Assembly (NCBI RefSeq): GCF_002904295.1
Contig: NZ_PPHG01000022.1
Span: 186,001-250,000 of the forward strand
Source of the DNA: Amycolatopsis sp. CA-128772
GTDB taxonomy: Bacteria; Actinomycetota; Actinomycetes; Mycobacteriales; Pseudonocardiaceae
Length of the DNA stretch: 64,000 bases
Direction: 5' to 3'
Below the pieces are notes generated by a model, which was given only the letters and a program-made list of their open reading frames with translations, was not told the DNA's origin and ran no database searches. Shown here one piece after another: positions 28,617 to 40,567 of this stretch. The position numbers and the translations under genes are program-made. Within the stretch, counting starts at the first letter, position 1. Each line of letters begins with the position of its first letter.

Positions 28617-30002
28617 ATGACGCAAGCAGCCCCGGCGCGGCACATCGGCAGAACCACGTTGTACTTCTTCGGCGCGCTCGGCGGCATCCTCTTCGGCTAC
28701 GACCTCGGCGTGATCTCCGGGGTGCTCCCGTTCATCGGGAAGCTCTGGGCGCTGACGAGCTGGGACAAGGGCGTGATCACCGCCAGCCTGTCGGTCGGTG
28801 CGATCGTCGGGGCGCTGTTCTCCAGCCGTACCAACGAAGCTCTCGGCCGCCGCCGCACGATCATGGTCGCCGCGGTGATCGTCATCGTCGGCACGCTCGC
28901 CGCCAGCTTCTCGCCGACGTTCGTGCTGCTGGTGCTTTCGCGCCTGGTGATCGGGCTCGGGATCGGCCTTTCGTCCTCGACCGTCCCCACCTACCTGTCC
29001 GAACTGGCGCCGGCGAAGTGGCGCGGCGCGATGGGCGCGCTCAACCAGATCTTCATCGTGCTGGGCATCCTGATCGCGTTCCTGGTCAGCTACTGGCTCG
29101 GGCCGATCTCGGCGTGGCGCTGGATGTTCGCCGGCGCGATCGTGCCGGCGGTGATCCTGCTCGTCGGGCTGGTGTTCCTGCCGGAGACGCCGCGGTGGCT
29201 GGTCAAGAACGGCCAGGAGGCCGAGGCCCGGCGGGTGCTGGCGAGCGCGCACGGCAGCACCGTGAACCTCGACGAAGAGATCGCCACCATCCACGAGGTC
29301 ATCCGGCTCGACACCGAGGAGAAGCCGCGGATCCGCGACCTGTTCTCCGGCTTCGTGCGGCCGATGCTCGTCGTGGCGCTGCTGCTCGCGATCGGCCAGC
29401 AGTTCAGCGGGGTCAACGCGATCAACGCCTACTTCCCGACGATGCTGATCGGCCTCGGCTTCGCCACCCAGGCCGCGCTGCTGTCGGGCGTGCTGCTGGG
29501 TGTGACGAAGTTCCTGTTCACCGCGTGGGTCGTGTTCGTGGTGGACCGCTGGGGCCGCAAGCCGCTGCTGCTCATCGGCAACGTCATCATGGTGCTCACG
29601 CTGGTGGCGGCCGGGCTCGTGGTGCTGAACGTGCACGACACCGGCACGCGCGGCATCCTGATGCTGGTCATGATGGTGCTGTACCTGGTGGGCTACGAGC
29701 TCGGCTGGGGCGCGGTGGTCTGGGTGATGATGTCCGAGGTGTTCCCGCTGAAGTACCGGGCGACCGGGATGGGCGTCAGCAGCGTGGTCCTCTGGGCGGC
29801 GACGGGCATCGTGAGCGCGGTGTTCCCGATCATCTCCGACCCGAAGTCCCTCGGCGTCGGCGGCTCGATGTTCCTGTTCGCCGGGGTGAACGTGGTCCTG
29901 TTCGTGCTCACCAAGTGGCTGGTCCCGGAGACGAAGGGCCGCTCCCTGGAGCAGATCGAGCTCGACCTGCGCGAGCGCCAGGGCGTCGCGGCCAAGAGCT
30001 GA
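28617..30002 (+). CDS. MFS sugar:proton symporter (sugar porter family)
   Basis: Inner-membrane importer (461 aa) with about twelve helices. Sugar-porter signatures are present: GYDLGVISGVLPFI near the N-terminus, RRRTIM after helix 2, PTYLSELAPAKWRG, a PETPRWL loop (residues 197-203), QQFSGVNAINAYFP, DRWGRKPLL and VPETKGRSLEQIE at the end. These resemble XylE/GalP-type hexose or xylose transporters. AAGAGG lies 10 bases before the ATG. It is divergent from the GH74 gene, so uptake of glucose or xylose from xyloglucan breakdown is plausible, but no strong CebR site lies on its own side. A 15-bp terminator follows. Confidence 0.9.
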   Translation: MTQAAPARHIGRTTLYFFGALGGILFGYDLGVISGVLPFIGKLWALTSWDKGVITASLSVGAIVGALFSSRTNEALGRRRTIMVAAVIVIVGTLAASFSPTFVLLVLSRLVIGLGIGLSSSTVPTYLSELAPAKWRGAMGALNQIFIVLGILIAFLVSYWLGPISAWRWMFAGAIVPAVILLVGLVFLPETPRWLVKNGQEAEARRVLASAHGSTVNLDEEIATIHEVIRLDTEEKPRIRDLFSGFVRPMLVVALLLAIGQQFSGVNAINAYFPTMLIGLGFATQAALLSGVLLGVTKFLFTAWVVFVVDRWGRKPLLLIGNVIMVLTLVAAGLVVLNVHDTGTRGILMLVMMVLYLVGYELGWGAVVWVMMSEVFPLKYRATGMGVSSVVLWAATGIVSAVFPIISDPKSLGVGGSMFLFAGVNVVLFVLTKWLVPETKGRSLEQIELDLRERQGVAAKS

Positions 30003-30019
30003 CCCCGGGGGGTCGATCG

Positions 30020-30054
30020 CCGGCGGGGCACGGAGTTCGTCCGTGTCCCGCCGG
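30020..30054. terminator. Terminator after the MFS porter
   Basis: A 15-bp stem (30020-30034 with 30040-30054) with one G-U pair, loop GTTCG, then CTTCTT. It lies 17 bases after the porter stop and just before the convergent LLM gene. Confidence 0.82.
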
Positions 30055-30059
30055 CTTCT

Positions 30060-30914
30060 TCAGTGCGCCGGGGCCAGGGTCAGCTTCCCGGCCAGCCGCC
30101 CGATCCACGCCTCGACATCGGCCGGCGAACGGTCCGGGAGGCCGAAGATCGTCTCGGTCACGCCGAGGGAATCCAGGTGCGCCAGGCGTTCCGGGTCGGG
30201 CCGCTCGCCGAGGGCGCAGATTTGCGGAGCTCCTTCACGGCCTTCGGCACGCCAGATTTCCTCCAGCAGGGCCACGTGCCCGTCCAGGTCGGTGTCGGCG
30301 GGCGTGGTGATCCAGCCGTCCGCGTGCCGGGCGATCCAGCGGAACGTCTTTTCCGTCGGACCCGCGCCGAGCAGCACCGGGATGTGCGGCTGGACCGGCT
30401 TCGGCCACGCCCAGCTCGGCCCGAAGGAGACGAACTCCCCGGCGTAGGAGGCTTCCTCCTCCGTCCACAGGGCATTCATCGCCTCGAGGTACTCGCGCAG
30501 CGCGGTGCGGCGCCGGTTCCCGGGCACCCCGTGGTCGGTCAGCTCGTCGACGTTCCAGCCGAACCCGGTCCCGAGGGTGACGCGGCCGCCGGAGAGGTGA
30601 TCGAGGCTGGCGATCGTCTTGGCGAGCGTGATCGGATCGCTTTCGACCGGCAGGGCCACGGCGGTCGAGAGCCGGATCCGCGAGGTCACCGCGGCCGCCG
30701 TGGCCAGCGCGACCCACGGATCGAGCGTCCGGCTGTAGCGGTCGTCGGGCAGGGACGCGTCACCGGTCCGCGGGTGCGGCGACTCCCGCTTGACCGGGAT
30801 GTGGGTGTGCTCGGGGACGTAGAAGGTCGCGAACCCCGCGGCTTCGGCGGCGCGTGCCGCGGAAGCCGGGGTGATGCCCCGGTCGCTGGTGAACAGCACG
30901 ATTCCGTAGTCCAC
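30060..30914 (-). CDS. LLM-class F420-dependent oxidoreductase
   Basis: Luciferase-like TIM-barrel flavin/F420 oxidoreductase (284 aa). Motifs include [19 protein letters not shown] at the N-terminus, [18 protein letters not shown] and [22 protein letters not shown], typical of the actinobacterial F420-linked branch. The start is GTG at 30914. It stands alone, convergent with the MFS porter across a terminator and divergent from metH. The substrate cannot be predicted from sequence. Confidence 0.87.
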   Translation of the reverse strand: MDYGIVLFTSDRGITPASAARAAEAAGFATFYVPEHTHIPVKRESPHPRTGDASLPDDRYSRTLDPWVALATAAAVTSRIRLSTAVALPVESDPITLAKTIASLDHLSGGRVTLGTGFGWNVDELTDHGVPGNRRRTALREYLEAMNALWTEEEASYAGEFVSFGPSWAWPKPVQPHIPVLLGAGPTEKTFRWIARHADGWITTPADTDLDGHVALLEEIWRAEGREGAPQICALGERPDPERLAHLDSLGVTETIFGLPDRSPADVEAWIGRLAGKLTLAPAH

Positions 30915-31310
30915 CCGCGGAGCTTATTAGAACGTGTTTCAGTTTTCAACCCGGTCGGGTGCGGCGATCGGTGCTCGAGACGACCGCGGAGCGTAACGTC
31001 GAGCGCCGCTCGAACGATGCTGGGGGTGGTGGCACCTGCGCAGGCTGGAAGCAGCGCGCCGCCGCGTGCCGCGGCATGGTGGACGGATTCGGAAACGATC
31101 GCTACGCGGAGGCAGGGTGGCTCGGGTGATCCATTGTGGACGGACGGTGTCCCATACCGTGGACGCGTCGGCGGGGCGGGATGGCGTGCCCCGGCCCGGT
31201 TCCGATACCGTGGACCACAGGCCGAGAGGCGCTGCGACGGACCACCGGGTCCGCCACGCTCGGCCGGGACTGACCGACCAAGGGCGCCTCCCGACCGAGG
31301 GAGGCTGCCG
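30915..31310. other. Intergenic leader region upstream of metH
   Basis: No gene in these 396 bases. Two 11-bp direct repeats, ATACCGTGGAC (31154-31164 and 31205-31215), lie 51 bp apart, and a related CCATTGTGGAC precedes them at 31131-31141. The TACCGT within each repeat matches the -10 hexamer of the GH48 promoter, so they may be two metH promoters. I see no cobalamin or SAM riboswitch core. Confidence 0.5.
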
Positions 31311-34921
<3,611 letters not shown>

Positions 34922-34940
<19 letters not shown>

Positions 34941-36073
34941 TCCGGCAGCTCGATGTCCGTGGCGAACCTGTCGGTCGCCTTGAGCATCAGGCCGAGCAGG
35001 AAGCGGGACTTGAACGTCCAGTCCCGCAGCTTGATCCGCAGCGGTGACGGCGGCGCGAGGAACGGGCCCGCGCTGCCGCGCTGCGAGATCCTGGCGTAGT
35101 CCCGCATCAGCTCCTCGTAGCGGGCGAAGGCGATCCGGTGGTCGCCGTCCGCGGCGCGGAGTTCCCCCGCGAGCACGTACGCGCCCACGACGGCCAGGCC
35201 GGTGCCGAAGCCGCCGAGGGTGTTGCCGTAGGCCGCGTCGCCGAGCAGCACGACGCGGCCGCGGGCGTAGCGGTCGATCGTGACCCGGCTGAGCGAGTCC
35301 AGGGAGAACTCGCGGGCCTGCGGGATCCGGGCCATCAGCTCCGGCACCCGCCAGCCGGCGCCCTGGTAGGCGTCGATCAGCAGCTGCCGCTGCTCGTCGG
35401 TGTCGGCGCGGTCGTAGTCGAGATCGGGCGAGGCGAAGACGAAGAACGCCGACGCCTTCGGCCCGCCGACGGCGGCCATCCGCCCCGGCTCGTTGTACAT
35501 CTGCGCGTCGCCGCCGCCGAGCCCTTCGCCGAGCTCGGCCAGGGCGTAGTGGTAGCCGAGGTACCGGACGTGCTCGCGTTCCGGGCCGAACGCCAGCCGC
35601 CGGACGTTCGAGTGGATGCCGTCGGCCCCGACGACGAGGCCGAAGCGGCGCGGCTGCGCGTGGGCGAAGGTGACGTCGACGCCGTCCGCGGTCTCGGTGA
35701 GCGATGTGATGGTGTCGCCGAAGAGGTATTCGCAGTCGCTGTGCGCGTACAGGATTCCGGCCAGGTCACCGCGGCGGATTTCGACGTCGCCACCGGTGAA
35801 CTCGCCGGGGATCACCGCCCGCGCCCGCCCGCCGGCGTCGACGATGGTCTGGTCCTGCCCCCCGGTCTGCCGGCGCAGGACGTCGTCGAGTACGCCCATG
35901 CGCCCGAGCACTTTCCGGTGGGTGGCGCCCTTGAAGTCGACGGCCTGCCCACCGGGCCGAAGCGCGGGAGCACGTTCGACGACGGTGACGGCGCAGCCAT
36001 GGCGGGTGAGCAGCCCGGCGAGGGCAGGGCCGGCGATGCCGGCGCCGGAGATGAGGACGGTGTGGTTCTTCAT
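34922..36073 (-). CDS. FAD-dependent class A flavin monooxygenase
   Basis: PHBH-fold aromatic/polyketide-type hydroxylase (383 aa). The N-terminal Rossmann motif is [17 protein letters not shown]. The FAD/NADPH DG motif is [17 protein letters not shown], and the FAD-ribityl GD motif is [21 protein letters not shown]. No N-terminal signal. It stands alone between metH and a PLC-like gene. Relatives serve in tailoring, resistance or catabolism; the substrate is unknown. Confidence 0.88.
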
Positions 36074-36206
36074 GCGGCCGAGCCTCGCCAGAGCCGCTTA
36101 CCGGCTCCTGGCGAAGTGCTGACGGCCGTTGTCAGCCGCCGTCAGCCGCGGGGGCGCCCCCCGGTTTCCACGCTACCGGAGGGCACCGACAGTTCCGGCC
36201 CGCCGC

Positions 36207-37637
36207 CTACTCCACCGCGCCCGCCTGGACGACCAGGTTCTGGTACCAAGCCTCGTACGGGTGGTTCGTCGCCGGGTAGTTCGCCAGGGGCGTCGTCGCC
36301 TGGCTCGCCGCGTCGAAGTCCCAGCCGCGGACCAGCTTGCCCGCCTGGCGGGCGGCCGTGATGAACGCCGGCTCCGTTGCGGGTGCGCCGTAGAACAGGG
36401 CGCCCTGCTGGAGTTCGGCGCTGTCGCCCTGCTGGAGTTCGGCGCTGTCGCCCTGCTGGAACTCGTCGAAGGCGACCTGGCGGTAGCGAATCCGGTCGCC
36501 GGCGACGCGGTCGGTGTCGGCGCGCAGGGTCTGCGCCGGTGTCGGGCCGTCCGCGGCGGTCCGGACCGACACCGTGCGGCCGGCGCTGGTGGCCGTGGCC
36601 TTCGCGAACCGGGCGTCGGCGGTCTTGCCGTTGCCGGTCCACGTCACCGTGGTGCCCGCGAGCACGCCGTTCCAGGTCCAGTCCTGGCTGCTGTTCTGGC
36701 TCTGGTGGATCTCCCGCAGGTGCGTCGCGTCGGTGAAGGCGATGGTCGGCAGCACGCCGTTGTCGTACTGGTGGCCGGCCTGCCACGTGATTTCCCCGTC
36801 CGCGCCGAGCTTGCCGACGTGGTACCAAAGGGTCGAGGCGCCCTGGGACCGGTGGACCTCGACCAGATCACCGTTGTCGTTGAGCGCGACGGCCGGCGTC
36901 TGCCCGCTGTCGTACTTGCCGTGCCGCAGCCAGGTGAGCCGCCCGTCGGCGCCGTAGGTCCCGGTCCAGTACCAGAGCGCGCCGGCGCCGGAGTCGTGCA
37001 CCTCGACGACCTGGCCGCGGCCGTTGAGCGCGACCGCCGGGTGGTAGCCGACGTCGCGCTTGTACTCGGTGCGCGACCCGCCGTCACCGGACAGCAGCGG
37101 CAGCACGCGCCCGCGCAGCGCGTCGACCTCCGGCTGCGCCGCCGGGTAGTCCTGCGCCCGCAGGAGCCGCGCGCCGAACACCGATTCGAGCTCCTGGTTG
37201 AGCGCGGTCAGGTTGCCCGCCGCGAAGGACGGGTTGTCGGTCAGGTCGTCCTTGAGGTCGAGCATGACGACGATCGGCGCGGCGGCCGGGTGCTGCGCCG
37301 ACCAGGTGTTCACCACGGCCAGCCAGTCACGGAGGTTGTTCGACGCCGGGTTACCGCCGCTGTGGTCGACGAGGTTGCCGGGGGAGTCGTGCCCGACCGC
37401 GTAGTCGTGGGACGTGCTGTAGCCGTTGTCGTGCACGTCGAGTTCCAGGAACCGCACGCCGTGGTCGAGCTGGTAGGCGAGCGAGTTCTTGGCCCCGTCG
37501 ACGTTGCCCGAATAGCTGTTGTGGGTCGCGCGGAACACCGACGCGGGGAACGGCGGGCTCGCGGCGCGGGCGGTCCCGCCGGTCAGCAGGGCGGCGGTGG
37601 TGACCGCGGCGGTGGCGAACACGGGCAGACGGCGCAT
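36207..37637 (-). CDS. Exported PI-PLC-like phosphodiesterase domain protein
   Basis: Secreted protein (476 aa) with a signal peptide (1-25). The N-terminal half resembles the PI-PLC X domain: FRATHNSYSGNVDG with the first catalytic His, FLELDVHDNG for the metal or phosphate site, and VVMLDLKDDLTDNP. The second half has repeated roughly 55-residue segments of the form AVALNxxGxxVEVHxSxxxxLWYxxG, like a small beta-propeller. Near the C-terminus a 24-bp tandem duplication gives repeated GDSAELQQ. It probably cleaves phospholipid or phosphodiester substrates outside the cell. Divergent from cutA. Confidence 0.75.
   Translation of the reverse strand: MRRLPVFATAAVTTAALLTGGTARAASPPFPASVFRATHNSYSGNVDGAKNSLAYQLDHGVRFLELDVHDNGYSTSHDYAVGHDSPGNLVDHSGGNPASNNLRDWLAVVNTWSAQHPAAAPIVVMLDLKDDLTDNPSFAAGNLTALNQELESVFGARLLRAQDYPAAQPEVDALRGRVLPLLSGDGGSRTEYKRDVGYHPAVALNGRGQVVEVHDSGAGALWYWTGTYGADGRLTWLRHGKYDSGQTPAVALNDNGDLVEVHRSQGASTLWYHVGKLGADGEITWQAGHQYDNGVLPTIAFTDATHLREIHQSQNSSQDWTWNGVLAGTTVTWTGNGKTADARFAKATATSAGRTVSVRTAADGPTPAQTLRADTDRVAGDRIRYRQVAFDEFQQGDSAELQQGDSAELQQGALFYGAPATEPAFITAARQAGKLVRGWDFDAASQATTPLANYPATNHPYEAWYQNLVVQAGAVE
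36402..36460 (+). repeat. 24-bp tandem duplication inside the PLC-like gene
   Basis: Two perfect 24-base units (36402-36425 and 36426-36449) and an 11-base partial third. They encode the repeated octapeptide GDSAELQQ. The in-frame unit suggests slippage and possible copy-number variation. Confidence 0.85.
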
Positions 37638-37740
37638 CCTCGGATCCTCACGTCGGGGAACGGGGCGCCGCCCATCCTGGCCGCAGAAGGGTTGCGCTGT
37701 CTCGAATTCCGGATGAACCCGTGGGCGGTAGCCTCGCCGC

Positions 37741-38070
37741 ATGGCGGCGGAACACGTGATCGTGACCTCGACGACGGACTCGGAAGCGGCGGCGCGGGAG
37801 CTGGCCGCCCAGGCGGTGGACGCCCGGCTCGGGGCGTGCGCCCAGGTCGTCGGGCCGATCACCAGCGTCTACCGGTGGGACGGCGCCGTGCAGACCGGCC
37901 GGGAATGGCGGGTGGAGATCAAGACGACCGCCGACCGGGTGCCCGCGCTCACCGCACGCCTGCGGCAGCTGCACGGCTACGACCTGCCGGAGGTGATCGC
38001 CACCCCGATCGTCGGCGGCAGCGCCGAATACCTGGCGTGGCTGACCGGGGAGACCCGCGACGCTGGCTAG
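37741..38070 (+). CDS. cutA: CutA-type divalent cation tolerance protein
   Basis: Small trimeric ferredoxin-like protein (109 aa). Diagnostic segments: HVIVTSTTDSEAAARELA, RLGACAQVVGPITSVYRW, EWRVEIKTTADR and YDLPEVIATPIVGGSAEYLAWL. CutA1 proteins are near-universal and are linked to metal tolerance in Escherichia coli; the biochemical role is unsettled. It lies 10 bases before the RraA-like gene, probably co-transcribed. Confidence 0.95.
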   Translation: MAAEHVIVTSTTDSEAAARELAAQAVDARLGACAQVVGPITSVYRWDGAVQTGREWRVEIKTTADRVPALTARLRQLHGYDLPEVIATPIVGGSAEYLAWLTGETRDAG

Positions 38071-38080
38071 GTTCTCCGGT

Positions 38081-38788
38081 ATGGAGCATGAAGATCTCAG
38101 ACCGCGCTTCGCGACGCTGACCACCGCCCACCTGGCCGACGCCTGCATCCGGGCCGGGCTCCCGGTGCGGTGCGCGCCGGCGCCGACGCGGGCGGTCGTG
38201 CCCGGCACCCGGCTGTTCGGCCCGGCCGTCCCGGCCCGGCACGTCGGGAGCGTCGACGTCTTCCTGGAAGCCTTCGAGGACGCCCCCGAGGGCGGCGTGC
38301 TCGTGGTCGACAACGGCGGCCGCCTCGACGAAAGCTGCGTCGGGGACCTCGTCGTCCTCGAAGCGCGCGCCGCCGGGCTCGCCGGGGTGGTGATCTGGGG
38401 CCTGCACCGCGACACCGCGGACATCCGCGCCATCGGGCTGCCGGTGTTCAGCCTCGGCTCGCTGCCCACCGGGCCGCTCAGCCTGGGCCCGCGCGTCGAC
38501 GGCGGGCTGGCCGAAGCCATCGTCGGCCCCTGGCGGATCGGGCCGGCGGACCTCGTGCTGGGCGACGACGACGGCGTCCTGTTCGTCCCGCTCGCCCGGG
38601 CGGGGGAACTGTTCACCCTCGCCGAAGGGATCCGGGACACCGAACGCCGCCAGGCCGACCGGATCCGCGGCGGCGAACCGTTGCGGCAGCAGGTGCGGTT
38701 CGGTGAATTCCTGGCCGCCCGGGAAACGAATCCGGGCTTGACCTTCCGCGGGCACTTGCGGGCCGTGGGCGGCGCGATCGAAGAATAG
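38081..38788 (+). CDS. RraA-family protein (HMG aldolase / RNase E inhibitor fold)
   Basis: RraA-like enzyme (235 aa), formerly annotated as dimethylmenaquinone methyltransferase. Motifs: TTAHLADACIRAGLP at the N-terminus, GGVLVVDNGGRLDESCVGDLVVLEA, then GLAGVVIWGLHRDTADI, where the R-D pair is the usual catalytic/metal site, and DLVLGDDDGVLFVP. Characterised members are 4-hydroxy-4-methyl-2-oxoglutarate aldolases or RNase E regulators. Which applies here is unclear. Located 10 bases after cutA. Confidence 0.82.
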   Translation: MEHEDLRPRFATLTTAHLADACIRAGLPVRCAPAPTRAVVPGTRLFGPAVPARHVGSVDVFLEAFEDAPEGGVLVVDNGGRLDESCVGDLVVLEARAAGLAGVVIWGLHRDTADIRAIGLPVFSLGSLPTGPLSLGPRVDGGLAEAIVGPWRIGPADLVLGDDDGVLFVPLARAGELFTLAEGIRDTERRQADRIRGGEPLRQQVRFGEFLAARETNPGLTFRGHLRAVGGAIEE

Positions 38789-38856
38789 GCACGAAAGTGT
38801 GATCGACCGCCTGATCGGGTACTCCTGCCGTGCAGCGGGCGCGGGAGGCGGAAACC

Positions 38857-39321
38857 ATGAACACGCTCATCGGCTTCGGCAGAGACGTCGAATACCACTT
38901 CGCCCGGGGCTTGCGGGCCTACCTCGGCCGGGTCGCGAAGGCCGCCGGCGTCGGGTTCGAATCGTGTTCACTCGACCTGGACGTCCCCGCCTCCGGCTAC
39001 GTCGCCCTCGACCGCACGCTCCCGGACCTGCCGGGCCACGACCTGGCCCTGATCTGGGACGAGGTGCACGGCTGGTCGGCGGTCGTGGAGCCCGCGGGCG
39101 GGGGTTCGGCGAAGCTGCTCGGCTACCTCGGCGGCCCGGAAGTCCTGCCCCCGCCGCGCGCGGTGGTCCGGTTCCTCGAGGTGCTGCGGGCGGCCGGGCC
39201 GCCCGCCGGGTCGTTCCGGCCGCCGGTGTTCCGGACGGCGGGCCACCACGAGGACCTCGTCGACTGGCTGCCGGTCACCGGACCCGAGGGCCTGCTGCGG
39301 CCGAGTTCCCCCGCGTGGTGA
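38857..39321 (+). CDS. Small actinobacterial protein, probably DUF6292
   Basis: Soluble 154-residue protein without signal or membrane segment. VEYHFARGLRAYLGRVAKAAGV, then PASGYVALDRTLPDLPGHDLALIWDEVHGWSAVVE, fits the DUF6292 family of Pseudonocardiaceae as I remember it. Function unknown. The ATG at 38857 follows GGAGG by 9 bases; the frame extends 9 codons further without a ribosome site. It precedes a LuxR-type regulator by 75 bases. Confidence 0.68.
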   Translation: MNTLIGFGRDVEYHFARGLRAYLGRVAKAAGVGFESCSLDLDVPASGYVALDRTLPDLPGHDLALIWDEVHGWSAVVEPAGGGSAKLLGYLGGPEVLPPPRAVVRFLEVLRAAGPPAGSFRPPVFRTAGHHEDLVDWLPVTGPEGLLRPSSPAW

Positions 39322-39396
39322 TTCCGCGCCCGGGCACCGGGCCGGGCCCCGGCGCCTAGGATGGGCGGGCCGCCTCCGCCGGAACGAGGGACCACC

Positions 39397-40044
39397 GTGA
39401 GCAGCGCCGACGATCCCCGACCCGTCCGGGTCCTGCTCGTGGAGGACCACGACATGGTCGCCGAGGCCCTGCAGCTGGCCCTGGAGCGCGCCGACGGGAT
39501 CACCGTGGTCGGCCGGTCGCGGTCGCGGGCGGAGGCCGTCGCCCACGCGCGCGAGCACGCTCCCGACGTCGTGCTGCTGGACCGGCGGCTCGCCGACGGG
39601 GACGCCCTCGGCGTCGTCGCCGAGCTCGGCTCGGGCGGCGCGCGGGTGCTGGTGCTGACCGGAGACGCGACCCCGGCCGTCGCCGTGCAGGTGGCGAAGT
39701 CGGGCGGGGCCGGGCTGCTGCTCAAGTCGTCCCAGCTCGGCGTGCTGGAAGCCGCCGTGCGGGACGTCGCCGCCGGCGGAGTCGTCTTCGACCCGGAGCT
39801 GCTGCCCGGCGTCTTCGACCGGCTCACCGGCCGGGCGCCCGCGGGCGGCGCGGCCCTGACTGCGCGCGAGCGCGAAACCCTCGACCTGCTAGCGGAAGGC
39901 GCGACCACCGAAGAGATCGGCCGTCGGCTGGGCGTCTCCCGCAACACCACGCGCAACCACGTCCAGCGGGTGCTGGAGAAGCTCGGGGCGCGCTCGAAGC
40001 TCGAAGCCGTCGCGGTCGCCCGCCGGGAGGGCCTCATCGGCTGA
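39397..40044 (+). CDS. LuxR/NarL-type response regulator
   Basis: Two-domain response regulator (215 aa). The receiver has the acidic pair in LLVEDHDMVAEAL, phospho-acceptor Asp in VVLLDRRLADGDAL, and Lys in LLLKSSQ. The LuxR HTH spans about 150-210: LTARERETLDLLAEGATTEE then IGRRLGVSRNTTRNHVQRVL. GTG 39397 is preceded by GAGGG at 6 bases. It heads a signalling cluster with an HATPase, a double-PAS kinase and a receiver-only protein; the kinase two genes on is its likely partner. Confidence 0.92.
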   Translation: MSSADDPRPVRVLLVEDHDMVAEALQLALERADGITVVGRSRSRAEAVAHAREHAPDVVLLDRRLADGDALGVVAELGSGGARVLVLTGDATPAVAVQVAKSGGAGLLLKSSQLGVLEAAVRDVAAGGVVFDPELLPGVFDRLTGRAPAGGAALTARERETLDLLAEGATTEEIGRRLGVSRNTTRNHVQRVLEKLGARSKLEAVAVARREGLIG

Positions 40045-40117
40045 TGCACCTGCACCAGCCGCGCGCAGGAGCGTTTGCCTCTCGCGCCCTCCGGTGCGGT
40101 CGGCCACGCTGGACCAC

Positions 40118-40516
40118 GTGAACACCCCTGCCCCGCTCACCGCGGAGTGCGTGCTGACCGACCTCGCGGGCGGCCTGGCCGCCGCTCGCCGGTTCACCCG
40201 GCTCACCCTGCTGGCCTGGGCCGGCGGCGTCGCCGTGGACGACGCGCTGCTGGTCGTCACCGAGCTCGCGGCGAACGCCCTGCGGCACGGCGGCGGCGAC
40301 CCGGTCCTGCGGCTGAGCGTGGAGGGCGCGGACGTCCGCATCGAGGTCTTCGACGACAACCCGGCGCCCCCGGTCCGGCGCCCGGCGGGGCTCGGTGGCG
40401 GCTGGGGCCTCGCCCTCGTCGACCGCCTGTCCACGGTGCGGGGGACCGCGCGCCACGGCCGCGGGAAGGTGGTCTGGTGTGTCCTGCCCGTCCCTTCCGC
40501 CGAGCTTGCGGGCTGA
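40118..40516 (+). CDS. Single-domain HATPase, RsbW/anti-sigma-type regulator
   Basis: Small GHKL ATPase (132 aa) like the serine kinases that act as anti-sigma factors in actinomycetes. N-box: LLVVTELAANALRHG. G-box: GLGGGWGLALVDRLS. There is no dimerisation or sensor domain. The start is uncertain between GTG 40118 and GTG 40094, neither with a good ribosome site. A STAS antagonist is encoded nearby at 42371-42763 and could be its partner in a partner-switch. Confidence 0.82.
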   Translation: MNTPAPLTAECVLTDLAGGLAAARRFTRLTLLAWAGGVAVDDALLVVTELAANALRHGGGDPVLRLSVEGADVRIEVFDDNPAPPVRRPAGLGGGWGLALVDRLSTVRGTARHGRGKVVWCVLPVPSAELAG

Positions 40517-40567
40517 GCCGCGGCCGGCGGCCGTGCCGGGCGGGCGGCGATCCGGCAGAGTTGCGCC

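Noticed and set aside
30915..31310. Cobalamin or SAM riboswitch before metH
   Set aside because: No B12-box or SAM-type core could be found in the leader; only direct repeats and promoter-like boxes are visible.
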